A stretch of 64,000 nt of DNA, from positions 62,001-126,000 of the forward strand of contig JBFIKF010000002.1 in the NCBI GenBank assembly GCA_041600415.1. Reading direction: 5' to 3'. A model generated the notes under the pieces. That model saw only the letters and a list, made by a program, of their open reading frames with translations. It was not told the DNA's origin and did no database searches. The position numbers and the translations under genes were made by a program. Origin of the DNA: JBFJKD01 sp041600415. GTDB taxonomy: Bacteria; Pseudomonadota; Gammaproteobacteria; Pseudomonadales; Porticoccaceae. Of the stretch, positions 42,668 through 51,605 are shown in pieces; within the stretch, counting starts at the first letter, position 1; the number at the start of each line of letters is the position of its first letter.

Positions 42668-43108
42668 ATGGCAGAGACGAGAGGTCTGAAGTACTGGAAC
42701 GACATCAAACCCGGTGATGCGATTAACAAAATCACGATGGACGTTCCCTATGAGAAAGTGATTTTGGATGCAGCCGCCACGCAGGATTTTTTCCCGGGAC
42801 ACCACAATCCCGAATACGCCAAAAATCAGGGGCAAAAAACCATTTACCTCAATACCATGGCCATTGAAGGGTTTATTGACCGGGTAGCCACCGACTGGGC
42901 CGGGCCCCATACGTTCATCCGCATGCGCCAAATGCAAATGAAAAGCTCGATCTATGCAGGTGATACCATGTCGGGAGAAGGTGAGGTAAAGAAATGCTAT
43001 CAGGACGACAAAGGCCGCCATCTGGTCGATGTTTCTATCCTGATCTCAACCCAGGACGGACCGCGGGTTCCCGCAACGATGACCCTCGAATTACCATCCA
43101 AAGAATAA
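42668..43108 (+). CDS. MaoC-like enoyl-CoA hydratase (ChsH1-like)
   Basis: A 146-residue single hotdog protein. The hydratase motif is ATQDFFPGHHNPEYA near residue 38, with Asp and His as the likely catalytic pair, and VATDWAGPHTFIRMR near 77 resembles ChsH1 (VTDWAGP). It lies 3 bp after the partner gene. Together they would hydrate a branched or steroid-type enoyl-CoA to a tertiary hydroxyacyl-CoA, which the thiolase-like aldolase at 40524 would cleave. The identity of the acyl group is open. Confidence 0.85.
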   Translation: MAETRGLKYWNDIKPGDAINKITMDVPYEKVILDAAATQDFFPGHHNPEYAKNQGQKTIYLNTMAIEGFIDRVATDWAGPHTFIRMRQMQMKSSIYAGDTMSGEGEVKKCYQDDKGRHLVDVSILISTQDGPRVPATMTLELPSKE

Positions 43109-43220
43109 TTCGGTAAGCGTTTACATAGACCAAGCGATTGCGTATTGCATATCGAGCTAACGCTGGGCTGTCAGCCAGTATGCCGGAGGGTATTACGAAA
43201 AAAATCAGGTAATATTTCAA

Positions 43221-43244
43221 TACGCAGTGATCGGCAGCTGCGTA
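43221..43244. promoter_or_regulatory. Inverted repeat ahead of the Rieske oxygenase gene
   Basis: TACGCAG and CTGCGTA with 10 bases between, about 73 bp before the ATG at 43317. Could be an operator for an unseen regulator. The evidence is symmetry and position only. Confidence 0.35.
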
Positions 43245-43316
43245 GTGTGCGGGATTGTGCGCAATGCCCGTTCAGTTATACTTAACTCAGGTTTTCCGAT
43301 AAAAATCGAGCACCCG

Positions 43317-44489
43317 ATGACGACAAGACCCATAGATATTCCCCTGGTCAATCCCGAGGTGCTGGCGCGCGTCAAAAACTGGCGCCCTTACGTCGAGGCT
43401 AAACTCGGTTTTCGAAATCATTGGTATCCCGCAATGTTCGCCGACGACGTCGCCGAGGGCGTGCCGGTCACAATCAAAATGCTGGGCGAAAATCTGCTGC
43501 TTAATCGCGTCGACGGCAAGGTGTATTGCCTCAAAGATCGTTGCCTGCATCGCGGCGTGCCATTATCCCGAAAAATTGAATGCTATACCAAAGAGACAAT
43601 TACCTGTTGGTACCACGCCTGGACCTACCGCTGGGACGACGGCAGCCTGTGCAATATTCTGACCGACCCTGGTAGCAAAATGATCGGCACGCGCAAGCTG
43701 AAATCCTATCAGGTACGGGAAACCAAGGGGATTCTGTTTGTTTTTATCGGCGATATCGAACCGTCGCCTTTGCGGGAAGACGTGCCCCCGGAATTTCTCG
43801 ACGACGATATGGCAATACGTGGACATCGTCGCCTGGTCAACGCCAATTGGCGCCTCGGAGCGGAAAATGGTTTTGATTCGACCCACGTATTCATCCACAA
43901 AAACTCGATATTGATCGAAGGCAATCAAACCACCTTGCCGCTGGGTTTTGCCCCTAAATCCGGAGAGGAGCAGGAGTTGTGGACAATCGCTGCTGAAAAC
44001 GGCGGCCCGAAAGGTATTTACGATAATATCGGCGCGCATTCACAACCCATATTCGCCGGCAAGATTGACGACAAAGTGGTGTGTGAGGCAGTGCGCGGTG
44101 GCGAAAAACGTCTCGCCCATCAAATATCCCTGTGGTTGCCCGGGGTGCTCAAAGTGGATCCTTTTCCGGATCCGACCCTTAAACAATTTGAGTGGTATGT
44201 ACCTTGCGATGAAGGCAGTCACTGGTATTTTCAGACCCTTGGTTGTCGAGTGGCAAATTCCGTGGAAGAAGAGAGCTATGATCAGGAATTCGAGACGCGC
44301 TGGAAACCGCTGGGGCTACACGGATTCAATGACGATGACGTGTGGGCGCGGGAGGCGACACAGCCCTTTTATGCCGACGACTGGGGCTGGATAGAGGAGC
44401 AGTTATTTGAAGCGGATGGCAATATTGTCGCCTGGCGCAAACTGTCCAGCGAACACAATCGGGGAATTCAGACCAGGGAACATGCCTAG
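43317..44489 (+). CDS. Rieske non-haem iron oxygenase, CarAa-like terminal component
   Basis: A 390-residue oxygenase. The Rieske [2Fe-2S] ligands are C76/H78 (CLHRG) and C97/H100 (CWYHAWTYRW); mononuclear iron ligands are H190 and H194 (DSTHVFIHK), with a later Asp in the FNDDDVWAREA region. From memory, it is strikingly like carbazole 1,9a-dioxygenase CarAa (KLGFRNHWYP, LLGENLL-type, SIWLPGVLKVNPFP and SEHNQGIQT are near-identical blocks). No ferredoxin or reductase gene is nearby, so electron donors must come from elsewhere. I use ATG 43317, as the upstream frame is not conserved in CarAa. The substrate may be an aromatic heterocycle or, given the neighbours, an alicyclic compound. Confidence 0.9.
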   Translation: MTTRPIDIPLVNPEVLARVKNWRPYVEAKLGFRNHWYPAMFADDVAEGVPVTIKMLGENLLLNRVDGKVYCLKDRCLHRGVPLSRKIECYTKETITCWYHAWTYRWDDGSLCNILTDPGSKMIGTRKLKSYQVRETKGILFVFIGDIEPSPLREDVPPEFLDDDMAIRGHRRLVNANWRLGAENGFDSTHVFIHKNSILIEGNQTTLPLGFAPKSGEEQELWTIAAENGGPKGIYDNIGAHSQPIFAGKIDDKVVCEAVRGGEKRLAHQISLWLPGVLKVDPFPDPTLKQFEWYVPCDEGSHWYFQTLGCRVANSVEEESYDQEFETRWKPLGLHGFNDDDVWAREATQPFYADDWGWIEEQLFEADGNIVAWRKLSSEHNRGIQTREHA

Positions 44490-44545
44490 CCTTTGTAGTC
44501 TGCTGGAATAGTCAAAACCGTTGCGCTCAAGCGAGAGGAGGGTTG

Positions 44546-44746
44546 TTATCCGCGCTTCACAAACCGTACTTCATCCTCCAGAACATGCACTTCGCATTTC
44601 ATTTTTTCCCCGAGCTTGCGCACCAGGGTCATGTAGATGACTCTATCGTCGGGCGCCACGGAGTTTTTCAATAAGTCCCGACTGTAAGTTAAGGATTCCC
44701 CGACCGGGAGAGTTTCAAGGGCGGCTGCAACCGTAGTAAATTGCAT
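44546..44746 (-). CDS. Small protein of unknown function (66 aa)
   Basis: A short basic-to-neutral protein starting MQFTTVAAALETLPVGESL, with TLVRKLGEKMKCEVHVLED in the middle. The ATG at 44746 has a very strong GGAGGT six bases upstream, which is why I call it real. No family recognised. It lies 99 bp downstream of the porin gene on the same strand. Confidence 0.6.
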   Translation of the reverse strand: MQFTTVAAALETLPVGESLTYSRDLLKNSVAPDDRVIYMTLVRKLGEKMKCEVHVLEDEVRFVKRG

Positions 44747-44845
44747 AGAACGACCTCCGGTGTAATTATGCGTCTACCGGGGAGCCATCAGGCCGGCTTT
44801 CGACACCCGGTTTAGACTACACCACCACTTTATGCCGACGCAGAA

Positions 44846-46222
44846 CTAGAAATCAACCTGTAACTGGCTGACGAACGCCTCGTGGTCAAACTGACCCGCG
44901 GAATAGCTGGTATTCACATCGTAAAGAATAAACTCATTGATCAAACGCACATTGCGCCCGAAGATCCAGGTGAAAATAAAATGGTAGGCATCGCCATCGT
45001 CCATGCCACGAGCCACTTCATCCGGGGAACGGCCCGTAAGAGTGCGCATAAAACGCGTGCGCGACGGGTGCTCGTTATCGACGGTTTGATACTGGAATCC
45101 CAGCGCCCAGGCCGTATCTCCCAGGAGCGGGAAGGTTCGAGTCAGGCCAAGCGTCATTGCGGTGGAGTCGAGCTGATCGGACAGCACGTTTTTAGTGTTC
45201 AGTAATTGGTTTCCGTCAGACTCCGAAACGAACCGTGTCCAGGAACTCCAGGCATACCAATGGTGGTATTGCAGATCGTTAAAAATCATGAACCATTGGT
45301 TTTCAAGGTCGGCTCCAATAACGCCGGTGTCCAGCGTGCCGCTGTCGTTCGAGCGGGCATAGGCACCCGCCAGGCTATAGGTAAAGCCCCGGTCCACCAC
45401 CTGGTATTCATCCAGATAAGGGGATACGCCGGTAGGCCGTAATCCGAGGGAAAGCGCATACAACATCTCATTGTTGTCGTTATCGAGGGACAAATCTGGT
45501 GCGTTGAACACGCCGATTCCATAGTGCAAGCGATTGCCAAACAGCCCTTTACTGCTTGCCTCGGGCAATCCGAAGTCGCCTCGTTTCAGCGATATACCAC
45601 GGGCCCGGCCAGCCGCGCCGGGACTTAAAAATTCGGTGAATTTACGTTCGACGCTGGCCCCTAACTGAGGGGCGCGACCGTATCCCGGAATAAACTGTTG
45701 TCCGATGGTAAGCGTACCGAAACTCTCGTCCAGATGTTCGAACCTGACCCAGGCGTCGAGTAGATTGTCCGCATTGGGTAAACCCGGCACTTGATTGGCG
45801 GCCTCGTATTGGGTTCGAAAAGCAATACGGTCCGCCAGGTAACCCTTAACCCCCATTCGCGCCCGTCGAAAGGTGAAGCTATTGGTTCCCTCCAGGCCAT
45901 TTTCCGCCGCGATATAGGTGTAGCGAGGCTGAAGTCGCCCCCACACCTTGAAAGCCGGAAATTCCGCTTGACCGAGGCTTTGTGCGACGAAGTTACTGAT
46001 GGGATTTTGTGTAGCGGCCGGTTTACTCTCAATGATCTGCGTAGCCAGTTGCTGGTGCTCCGCGGCCGCCGCTTTAGCCTTAATTTCAGCCACGTCGACC
46101 GCGGTTAACAGACCCTTGGTACTCAGGGCGTCGAGCACCGCATCCACATAAGCATTATTGGCCAGCACTGAATTGCTGGCGGCGTTTAACGACAATAGGG
46201 CCAAGAAGAGTAATTTTTTCAC
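44846..46222 (-). CDS. OprO/OprP-family porin
   Basis: A 458-residue outer-membrane beta-barrel. Signal peptide (KKLLFLALLSLNAASNSVLA), a helical region rich in Ala (residues 25-70, possibly a trimerising coil), then alternating strands starting FKVWGRLQPRYTYIAAENG and ending FVSQLQVDF with the terminal Phe required for assembly. The start is GTG 46222 with AGGAG 8 bases upstream; the longer frame begins with a TTG ahead of that ribosome site. OprP relatives take up phosphate or other anions. A TetR gene is 280 bp upstream on the same strand. Confidence 0.85.
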   Translation of the reverse strand: MKKLLFLALLSLNAASNSVLANNAYVDAVLDALSTKGLLTAVDVAEIKAKAAAAEHQQLATQIIESKPAATQNPISNFVAQSLGQAEFPAFKVWGRLQPRYTYIAAENGLEGTNSFTFRRARMGVKGYLADRIAFRTQYEAANQVPGLPNADNLLDAWVRFEHLDESFGTLTIGQQFIPGYGRAPQLGASVERKFTEFLSPGAAGRARGISLKRGDFGLPEASSKGLFGNRLHYGIGVFNAPDLSLDNDNNEMLYALSLGLRPTGVSPYLDEYQVVDRGFTYSLAGAYARSNDSGTLDTGVIGADLENQWFMIFNDLQYHHWYAWSSWTRFVSESDGNQLLNTKNVLSDQLDSTAMTLGLTRTFPLLGDTAWALGFQYQTVDNEHPSRTRFMRTLTGRSPDEVARGMDDGDAYHFIFTWIFGRNVRLINEFILYDVNTSYSAGQFDHEAFVSQLQVDF

Positions 46223-46355
46223 TACGTTGACTCCTCGCAATCAGAGGTTTATCCGGTCCGTGAATAGCTTGAGAAGCCGTTTAAAAGCGAACCCGTGTTT
46301 TTTGAAACACGGTTAAAACCGCGGGAACAGGTATGCTTACCGACGCAGAATACTA

Positions 46356-46371
46356 TTAATACTAGTATCAA
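46356..46371. promoter_or_regulatory. Palindrome upstream of the porin gene
   Basis: TTAATACTAGTATCAA is a 16-bp near-perfect dyad around the perfect core ATACTAGTAT, 134 bp before the porin start and downstream of the TetR gene. A plausible TetR operator. Confidence 0.45.
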
Positions 46372-46502
46372 TAAAGTGCTTTTTGCAAATATCTACATCG
46401 GGGGATGGAAAAACCGCACGGACCTGAGGGTGTCATGTCAAAGTTAAAACCAGACCAGTCATCGGTTAAGAGGCAGGCTGAGCTTTTGATGTGTTTGTGT
46501 TA

Positions 46503-47159
46503 CTAAGAATCGTCGGGAGGGTTACTGTTCAGCTGCAACGCGCTCTCCACCAGGTGAGAAATAAAACCCCTGACTCTCGTTTCCCCAACCCCCGAGAAAA
46601 GCATCATGGTAATCATGTGCGATGAACCAACAATCATCCGCGCCGAGTCCCTGGCATCGACATGGGGGCTAATTTTATGATTTTTCTGGCCGCGCTTTAT
46701 AACCCCTTCGGCATATCCGATAACCTGTTTTTTAAATGCCAGGTACTGGGGCCACAGACAATCCCTGACGGAGGTGCTCCAGTCGAGCCAGACGCGAATA
46801 TAGTTGGGGTTTTCCTCCACGTGGGTAATAAACCAGAGCATCAAATCGAACAGCTCTTCCCGTGGATTGGTCTGATCGCGACCCTTTGGATCAATACAGG
46901 TGCTTAGAAAGCCAGTCATTTCATTTAATATGGAATCGATGAGAACCTGACGCGTGCCAAAATAGACAAATACCGTGGGTATTGACACCCCGGCAAGATC
47001 GGCAACATCTTTGTGTGTAACCCGAGCTATACCCGTATCGGCACACGCATCAATTGCGCATTTTATCAGTTGTTGACGCCGTTCTTCCCGGCTTAAGCGC
47101 GTGCGTTTGCGCTCTATAATGCCCTTGTCCACTACCGCAGTTTGCATGTACTGTCGCAT
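46503..47159 (-). CDS. TetR/AcrR-family regulator
   Basis: A 218-residue regulator. The N-terminal HTH spans about residues 27-70 (RQQLIKCAIDACADTGIARV, then HKDVADLAGVSIPTVFVYF), followed by a helical ligand domain with WLDWSTSVRDCLW near 120. The domain resembles BetI-type regulators. It starts 16 bp after the ETF-QO gene and precedes the porin gene, so it may control either. The ribosome site (AAAGGG) lies directly before the first Met; the second Met, four residues on, is an alternative start. Confidence 0.88.
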   Translation of the reverse strand: MRQYMQTAVVDKGIIERKRTRLSREERRQQLIKCAIDACADTGIARVTHKDVADLAGVSIPTVFVYFGTRQVLIDSILNEMTGFLSTCIDPKGRDQTNPREELFDLMLWFITHVEENPNYIRVWLDWSTSVRDCLWPQYLAFKKQVIGYAEGVIKRGQKNHKISPHVDARDSARMIVGSSHMITMMLFSGVGETRVRGFISHLVESALQLNSNPPDDS

Positions 47160-47175
47160 CCCTTTTGTTATTCAA

Positions 47176-48816
47176 TTACATGTTTGGGTAGTTGGGTCCA
47201 CCGGCACCTTCCGGTGCTACCCATACAATATTCTGTTCCGGATCTTTAATATCACAGGTTTTACAGTGTACACAATTTTGTCCGTTGATTTGAAAAACCT
47301 TGCTGCCGTCTTCTTTTTCAAGCACTTCGTAAACCCCGGCGGGGCAGTAGCGCTGCGCTGGTTCATCGTAGAGAGGCAAGTTGTGGCTGATCGGTAGATC
47401 GGGATTTTTGAGGGTCAAATGACAGGGTTGATCTTCCTCGTGATTGGTATTGGACAAAAATACCGACGACGGTTTGTCAAAGCTGAGCTTGCCATCCGGT
47501 TTTGGGTAATTAATTTTCTTACAATCCTTTGCGGGAAGCATTTGCGCGTGATCCGGCTTGCGGTCACGCAGCGTAAACGGCAGCTTGCCGCGGAAAATAT
47601 TAATGTCGATAAAAGCAAATGCGGATCCCAGGATGTTGCCCCATTTGTGCTGGGCAGGCCCGAAGTTGCGCTGCGTATGCAGCTCTTTCCACGCCCAGCT
47701 GTTTTCATAAGCAGCTTTATACTCCGTTAGTTCGTCCCTCGCACGATCTTTGGCCAGGGCATCTGCCACCACCTGCGCGGCGACCATCCCGGATTTCATC
47801 GCCGTATGAGAACCTTTAATTTTGGCGAAATTCAGGGTGCCTGCGTCGTCGCCAATCAGTAATCCACCAGCAAACGACATTTTCGGCTGCGACTGCAGGC
47901 CACCCTTGACGATGGCTCTAGCGCCGTAGGAAATACGCTCTCCACCCTCGAGATATTGTTTGATTTTGGGGTGATGTTTATACCGTTGAAATTCGTCAAA
48001 CGGGCTGACATGGGGGTTAGCATAGGACAAATCCACGATCAGGCCGACGGCGACGGTATTGTCCTCTAGATGGTATAAAAATCCGCCTCCAGCGGACTTG
48101 CTTTCATCCAGAGGCCAGCCGGCGCTGTGAACCACCAGACCTTTTTTATAATTAACATCAGAAACCTTCCACAACTCTTTGATTCCTATACCATAATGTT
48201 GTGGGTCTTTATCTTTATCCAGCTCGTATTTGGTAATTAATTGCTTGCCTAGATGCCCGCGACAGCCCTCCGCAAACAAAGTATATTTACCGTGGAGTTC
48301 CATGCCCTGCATGTAATTGTCTTTGTACTGGCCATCGACACCGACCCCCATATCGCCGGTGACTATACCCTTGACGCTACCATCCTCCCGATAAAGAATT
48401 TCGCTGGCGGCAAATCCCGGAAAAATTTCGACACCCAACGCTTCAGCCTGCTCCGCCAGCCAGCGACAGAGATTGCCCAGACTAACGATATAATTGCCTT
48501 GATTATGCATGGTGGTGGGCACAAATAACGAAGGTACTTTTATACCCCCGGTGGCGCTGGTCAGCACATAGATGTCATCCGCGGAAACCGGGGTATGCAG
48601 GGGAGCGGCGCGTTCTTTCCAGTCCGGAAATAACTCGTTTAGCGCGGTGGGCTCAAAAACGGCTCCGGAAAGAATATGTGCTCCAACTTCCGACCCTTTT
48701 TCAACCACGCAAACGGTAATTTCGTCGTTGAGCTGGCGCAGGCGACAGGCGGCGGCAAGGCCAGCGGGGCCCGCACCGACCACCACAACGTCGTACTCCA
48801 TAGATTCCCGTTCCAC
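47176..48816 (-). CDS. Electron-transfer flavoprotein:ubiquinone oxidoreductase (ETF-QO)
   Basis: A 546-residue flavoprotein. FAD site GAGPAGLAAACRL near residue 13; the membrane/ubiquinone segment lies mid-protein, and the C-terminal [4Fe-4S] ligands are in RYCPAGVYE and NCVHCKTCDIKDP. GTG 48816 is chosen because AAGGAG lies 8 bases upstream and Pseudomonas homologues start MERE; the ATG five codons later is weaker. It passes electrons from reduced ETF to the quinone pool and serves the acyl-CoA dehydrogenase at 5354 and others. Divergent from etfBA. Confidence 0.96.
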   Translation of the reverse strand: MERESMEYDVVVVGAGPAGLAAACRLRQLNDEITVCVVEKGSEVGAHILSGAVFEPTALNELFPDWKERAAPLHTPVSADDIYVLTSATGGIKVPSLFVPTTMHNQGNYIVSLGNLCRWLAEQAEALGVEIFPGFAASEILYREDGSVKGIVTGDMGVGVDGQYKDNYMQGMELHGKYTLFAEGCRGHLGKQLITKYELDKDKDPQHYGIGIKELWKVSDVNYKKGLVVHSAGWPLDESKSAGGGFLYHLEDNTVAVGLIVDLSYANPHVSPFDEFQRYKHHPKIKQYLEGGERISYGARAIVKGGLQSQPKMSFAGGLLIGDDAGTLNFAKIKGSHTAMKSGMVAAQVVADALAKDRARDELTEYKAAYENSWAWKELHTQRNFGPAQHKWGNILGSAFAFIDINIFRGKLPFTLRDRKPDHAQMLPAKDCKKINYPKPDGKLSFDKPSSVFLSNTNHEEDQPCHLTLKNPDLPISHNLPLYDEPAQRYCPAGVYEVLEKEDGSKVFQINGQNCVHCKTCDIKDPEQNIVWVAPEGAGGPNYPNM

Positions 48817-49095
48817 TCAGCGTTCTCCTTGAGGACTGCAGACTTAACCGCGAATTCTAGCGGTTTTTTGTATATGGCGCTATGGAATTGGTTGTTATCG
48901 TTGGGACCGGTTGGTCAAAAAAATTGCTTGATTAAGCACGATCTAAGCCATTTTTAGCGCAAAATTATTGATTTATCCTCCCCGGCCCGGCATTATGGCG
49001 CCTCCCGAAAAACAGGGTGGAGTGAGGGTGTTTAGCCAAAACCGCATTCCTGTCTTTTTGCAATTCAATCTTTATCAACCAGGCAAAGGTAATCC

Positions 49096-49848
49096 ATGAA
49101 GGTACTTGTTGCTGTAAAACGCGTTGTCGACTACAACGTCAAAGTTCGCCCCAGGTCAGATGGTACTGGGCCAGACCTGGCCAACGTTAAAATGGCGATT
49201 AATCCATTCTGCGAAATTGCGGTGGAAGAGGCCGTGCGACTGAAAGAGAAAGGTATCGCAACGGAAATAGTCGTTGTTTCCATCGGGCCCCAGACTGCTC
49301 AGGAGCAAATTCGCACTTCACTGGCATTGGGCGCCGACCGCGGCATTTTGATTCAAACCGCGACTGATCTGGAGCCGCTCGCAATTGCCAAATGTCTGAA
49401 GGCAGTTTGCGATAAAGAAGCCCCTGATCTGGTGCTGCTGGGCAAACAGGCGATTGATGGTGATAACAATCAAACCGGGCAAATGCTGGCGGCGTTAACC
49501 GGATTCGCACAGGCTACGTTCGCCTCGGAAATCGCCGTTGACAGCGGCAACGCGAAGGTTATCCGCGAGGTTGACGCAGGACTGCAAACGTTAACCCTCA
49601 AGTTACCCGCAGTGGTTACTGCTGACTTGCGCCTCAACGAACCACGTTATGCGTCGTTGCCGAACATTATGAAAGCAAAGAAAAAACAAATTGATACCAC
49701 AACACCCGAGGAGTTAGGGGTCGATGTTTCCACGCGGGTGAAACTGGTTAAGGTCGAGCCACCAGCGGAGCGCAAAGCCGGTATTAAAGTAGCCGATGTG
49801 GCGGAACTGGTAAACAAGCTCAAAAACGAAGCCAAGGTGATTTCATGA
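49096..49848 (+). CDS. etfB: Electron-transfer flavoprotein beta subunit
   Basis: A 250-residue ETF beta. MKVLVAVKRVVDYNVKVR at the start and DNNQTGQMLAALTGFAQA near 120 are conserved; the latter region binds AMP. The C-terminal RLNEPRYASLPNIMKAKKK includes the dehydrogenase recognition loop. AAAGG precedes the ATG. Overlaps etfA by four bases (ATGA), so the subunits are made together. Confidence 0.97.
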   Translation: MKVLVAVKRVVDYNVKVRPRSDGTGPDLANVKMAINPFCEIAVEEAVRLKEKGIATEIVVVSIGPQTAQEQIRTSLALGADRGILIQTATDLEPLAIAKCLKAVCDKEAPDLVLLGKQAIDGDNNQTGQMLAALTGFAQATFASEIAVDSGNAKVIREVDAGLQTLTLKLPAVVTADLRLNEPRYASLPNIMKAKKKQIDTTTPEELGVDVSTRVKLVKVEPPAERKAGIKVADVAELVNKLKNEAKVIS

Positions 49849-50774
49849 GTATTCTCGTCATTGCGGAACACGACAACAACTCAGTAAAAGGGGCGACCCT
49901 GAATGCGGTCACCGCAGCCCAGAAAATCGGCGGCGATATCGATGTTTTGGTTGCCGGGGAGAACTGTGCGGACGCAGCCAGCTCCGCAGCTAACATCTCC
50001 GGAATTCGTAAAGTGCTGGTAGCGGATAATGCGGCATATGGTCATCAGTTGGCGGAAAACGTCGCGCCATTAATCGCTGAATTAGCCCCAAACTACACCC
50101 ACGTATTAGCGCCAGCCACCACTAATGGCAAGAATTATTTGCCACGTGCCAGCGCCTTACTGGACGTACAGATGATTTCTGAAATTAGCGGTGTGGTGAG
50201 TGCTGACACGTTTCAACGCCCCATATACGCTGGCAACATCATTGCCACGGTGCAGAGCAGCGACAGCGTTAAGTTGATGACGGTCCGTGCTACCGCCTTT
50301 GATGGTGCGGCGGCGGAGGGTGGTTCTGCTGCCATAGAAGCCATTGCCAGTGCGCACAATTCTGAGTCATCAGAATTTAATGGCGAAGAAGTCGCCAAAT
50401 CGGATCGCCCCGAACTAACCGCGGCGAATGTGGTTATTTCTGGCGGGCGCGGCATGCAAAATGGCGATAATTTCGACATGTTATATCGTATTGCCGACAA
50501 ACTTGGCGCCGCAGTTGGCGCTTCTCGTGCTGCGGTCGACGCAGGTTTTGTACCTAACGAAATGCAGGTCGGTCAGACGGGCAAAATCGTTGCCCCGGAT
50601 CTTTATATAGCGGTCGGTATATCCGGGGCCATTCAGCATTTAGCTGGCATGAAGGATTCGAAAGTCATCGTTGCGATAAACAAGGATGAAGATGCGCCGA
50701 TTTTTCAGGTGGCCGACTACGGCCTGGTAGCAGATCTGTTCAAGGCGTTACCGGAGCTTGAAGCGCAACTGTAG
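49845..50774 (+). CDS. etfA: Electron-transfer flavoprotein alpha subunit
   Basis: A 309-residue ETF alpha with the FAD-binding C-terminal domain: VVISGGRGMQNGDNFDM, GASRAAVDAGF, QVGQTGKIVAPDLYIAVGIS and INKDEDAPIFQVADYG. It forms the heterodimer with EtfB that accepts electrons from acyl-CoA dehydrogenases. A terminator follows 22 bp after the stop. Confidence 0.97.
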   Translation: MSILVIAEHDNNSVKGATLNAVTAAQKIGGDIDVLVAGENCADAASSAANISGIRKVLVADNAAYGHQLAENVAPLIAELAPNYTHVLAPATTNGKNYLPRASALLDVQMISEISGVVSADTFQRPIYAGNIIATVQSSDSVKLMTVRATAFDGAAAEGGSAAIEAIASAHNSESSEFNGEEVAKSDRPELTAANVVISGGRGMQNGDNFDMLYRIADKLGAAVGASRAAVDAGFVPNEMQVGQTGKIVAPDLYIAVGISGAIQHLAGMKDSKVIVAINKDEDAPIFQVADYGLVADLFKALPELEAQL

Positions 50775-50796
50775 GTTATATTCACAGCCCGGTATA

Positions 50797-50823
50797 AAAC
50801 CGGCCCGCGTGGCCGGTTTTTTT
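50797..50823 (+). terminator. Rho-independent terminator of etfBA
   Basis: AAACCGGCC, loop CGCGT, GGCCGGTTT, then a run of T. Strong GC stem directly after etfA. Confidence 0.93.
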
Positions 50824-50845
50824 GGCATCTGCCCAGAATGCAAGC

Positions 50846-51274
50846 CTAGTCTTTCTCGTTAAGGCGTCGGTACCTGGCGCGCTCTTCCGGGCTCATTTCT
50901 CGCCATTTTTTGCGCAGCTCGTCGCGACGTTTATCTGGCAATTGTCGATACTTTTCGCGCGCCGAACGAATCCGCTCTTTTTCTTCCGGGGGCAGGGCAT
51001 CAAACTCTTTACGTCGTTTTTGGATACGTTTTTTTTGCTTATCGCTCAGGTTATCCCAATCTGTCTCGCGGGTTTTACCACCGTTTTCATGTTCAGCCAT
51101 GAATAAAATTTTTTCGGAGGAAGTAGACCACACGTGACGTCCGGAGATTGGGTATTCTGTTTGCTCCGAGGAATCATAGTTTAGATCATGATTACCGCTA
51201 TCCATTTTCGTGTATGCGTGGCTCGACGCCATCAGCGCACAGATTAGCAGCAGGTGTTTGCTGAACCGTAGCAT
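50846..51274 (-). CDS. Exported DUF3106-like protein
   Basis: A 142-residue protein with a signal peptide (LLLICALMASSHA) and a very charged C-terminal half built of short segments such as LSDKQKKRIQKRRKEFDALPPEEKERI, in which R/K/E-rich helices alternate with LP or LS caps. That pattern is what I know as DUF3106. ATG 51274 lies 4 bases after the previous stop, with AGAGG upstream; the longer frame overlaps that gene and is rejected. Third gene of the ECF sigma module. It resembles small periplasmic sensors (CpxP/Spy or RsgI-like) in composition only; the function is unknown. Confidence 0.75.
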   Translation of the reverse strand: MLRFSKHLLLICALMASSHAYTKMDSGNHDLNYDSSEQTEYPISGRHVWSTSSEKILFMAEHENGGKTRETDWDNLSDKQKKRIQKRRKEFDALPPEEKERIRSAREKYRQLPDKRRDELRKKWREMSPEERARYRRLNEKD

Positions 51275-51278
51275 CAAT

Positions 51279-51605
51279 CTAGCCTCTGATATCATTTTCA
51301 CCGTTAGCCAGCCAATAATAAAAATCCAGATTTTCATACAGGTCAAAGTTATCGGAATATTTTTCCTTAACCGCAGGTTGTTCGCTATTGCGCCCCGCAC
51401 CGGCATTTAGAATCAATACTACCGCAATCAACGACGCCAATGCCATTCCGGTGGTGGGCCACACAATACGTCGTAAGCGCCACCATGGATCTGGGGTAGC
51501 CACAGCGGCGCGGCGTATCGTTTGCAACTCTTCGCAAACGTCCTGATTCAGATGCAACTCGCTATTTTGTAGTTCAGACTGAATACCTTTTTCAAAGTCA
51601 TTCAT
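51279..51605 (-). CDS. Small single-pass membrane protein, possible anti-sigma factor
   Basis: A 108-residue protein: a cytoplasmic N-terminus of about 48 residues, one membrane helix (TTGMALASLIAVVLILNAG) and a short acidic periplasmic tail with DNFDLYENLDFYYWL. It overlaps the sigma gene by 8 bp. The position and topology are those of an ECF anti-sigma factor, although no ZAS zinc motif is present. The assignment is inference. Confidence 0.65.
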   Translation of the reverse strand: MNDFEKGIQSELQNSELHLNQDVCEELQTIRRAAVATPDPWWRLRRIVWPTTGMALASLIAVVLILNAGAGRNSEQPAVKEKYSDNFDLYENLDFYYWLANGENDIRG

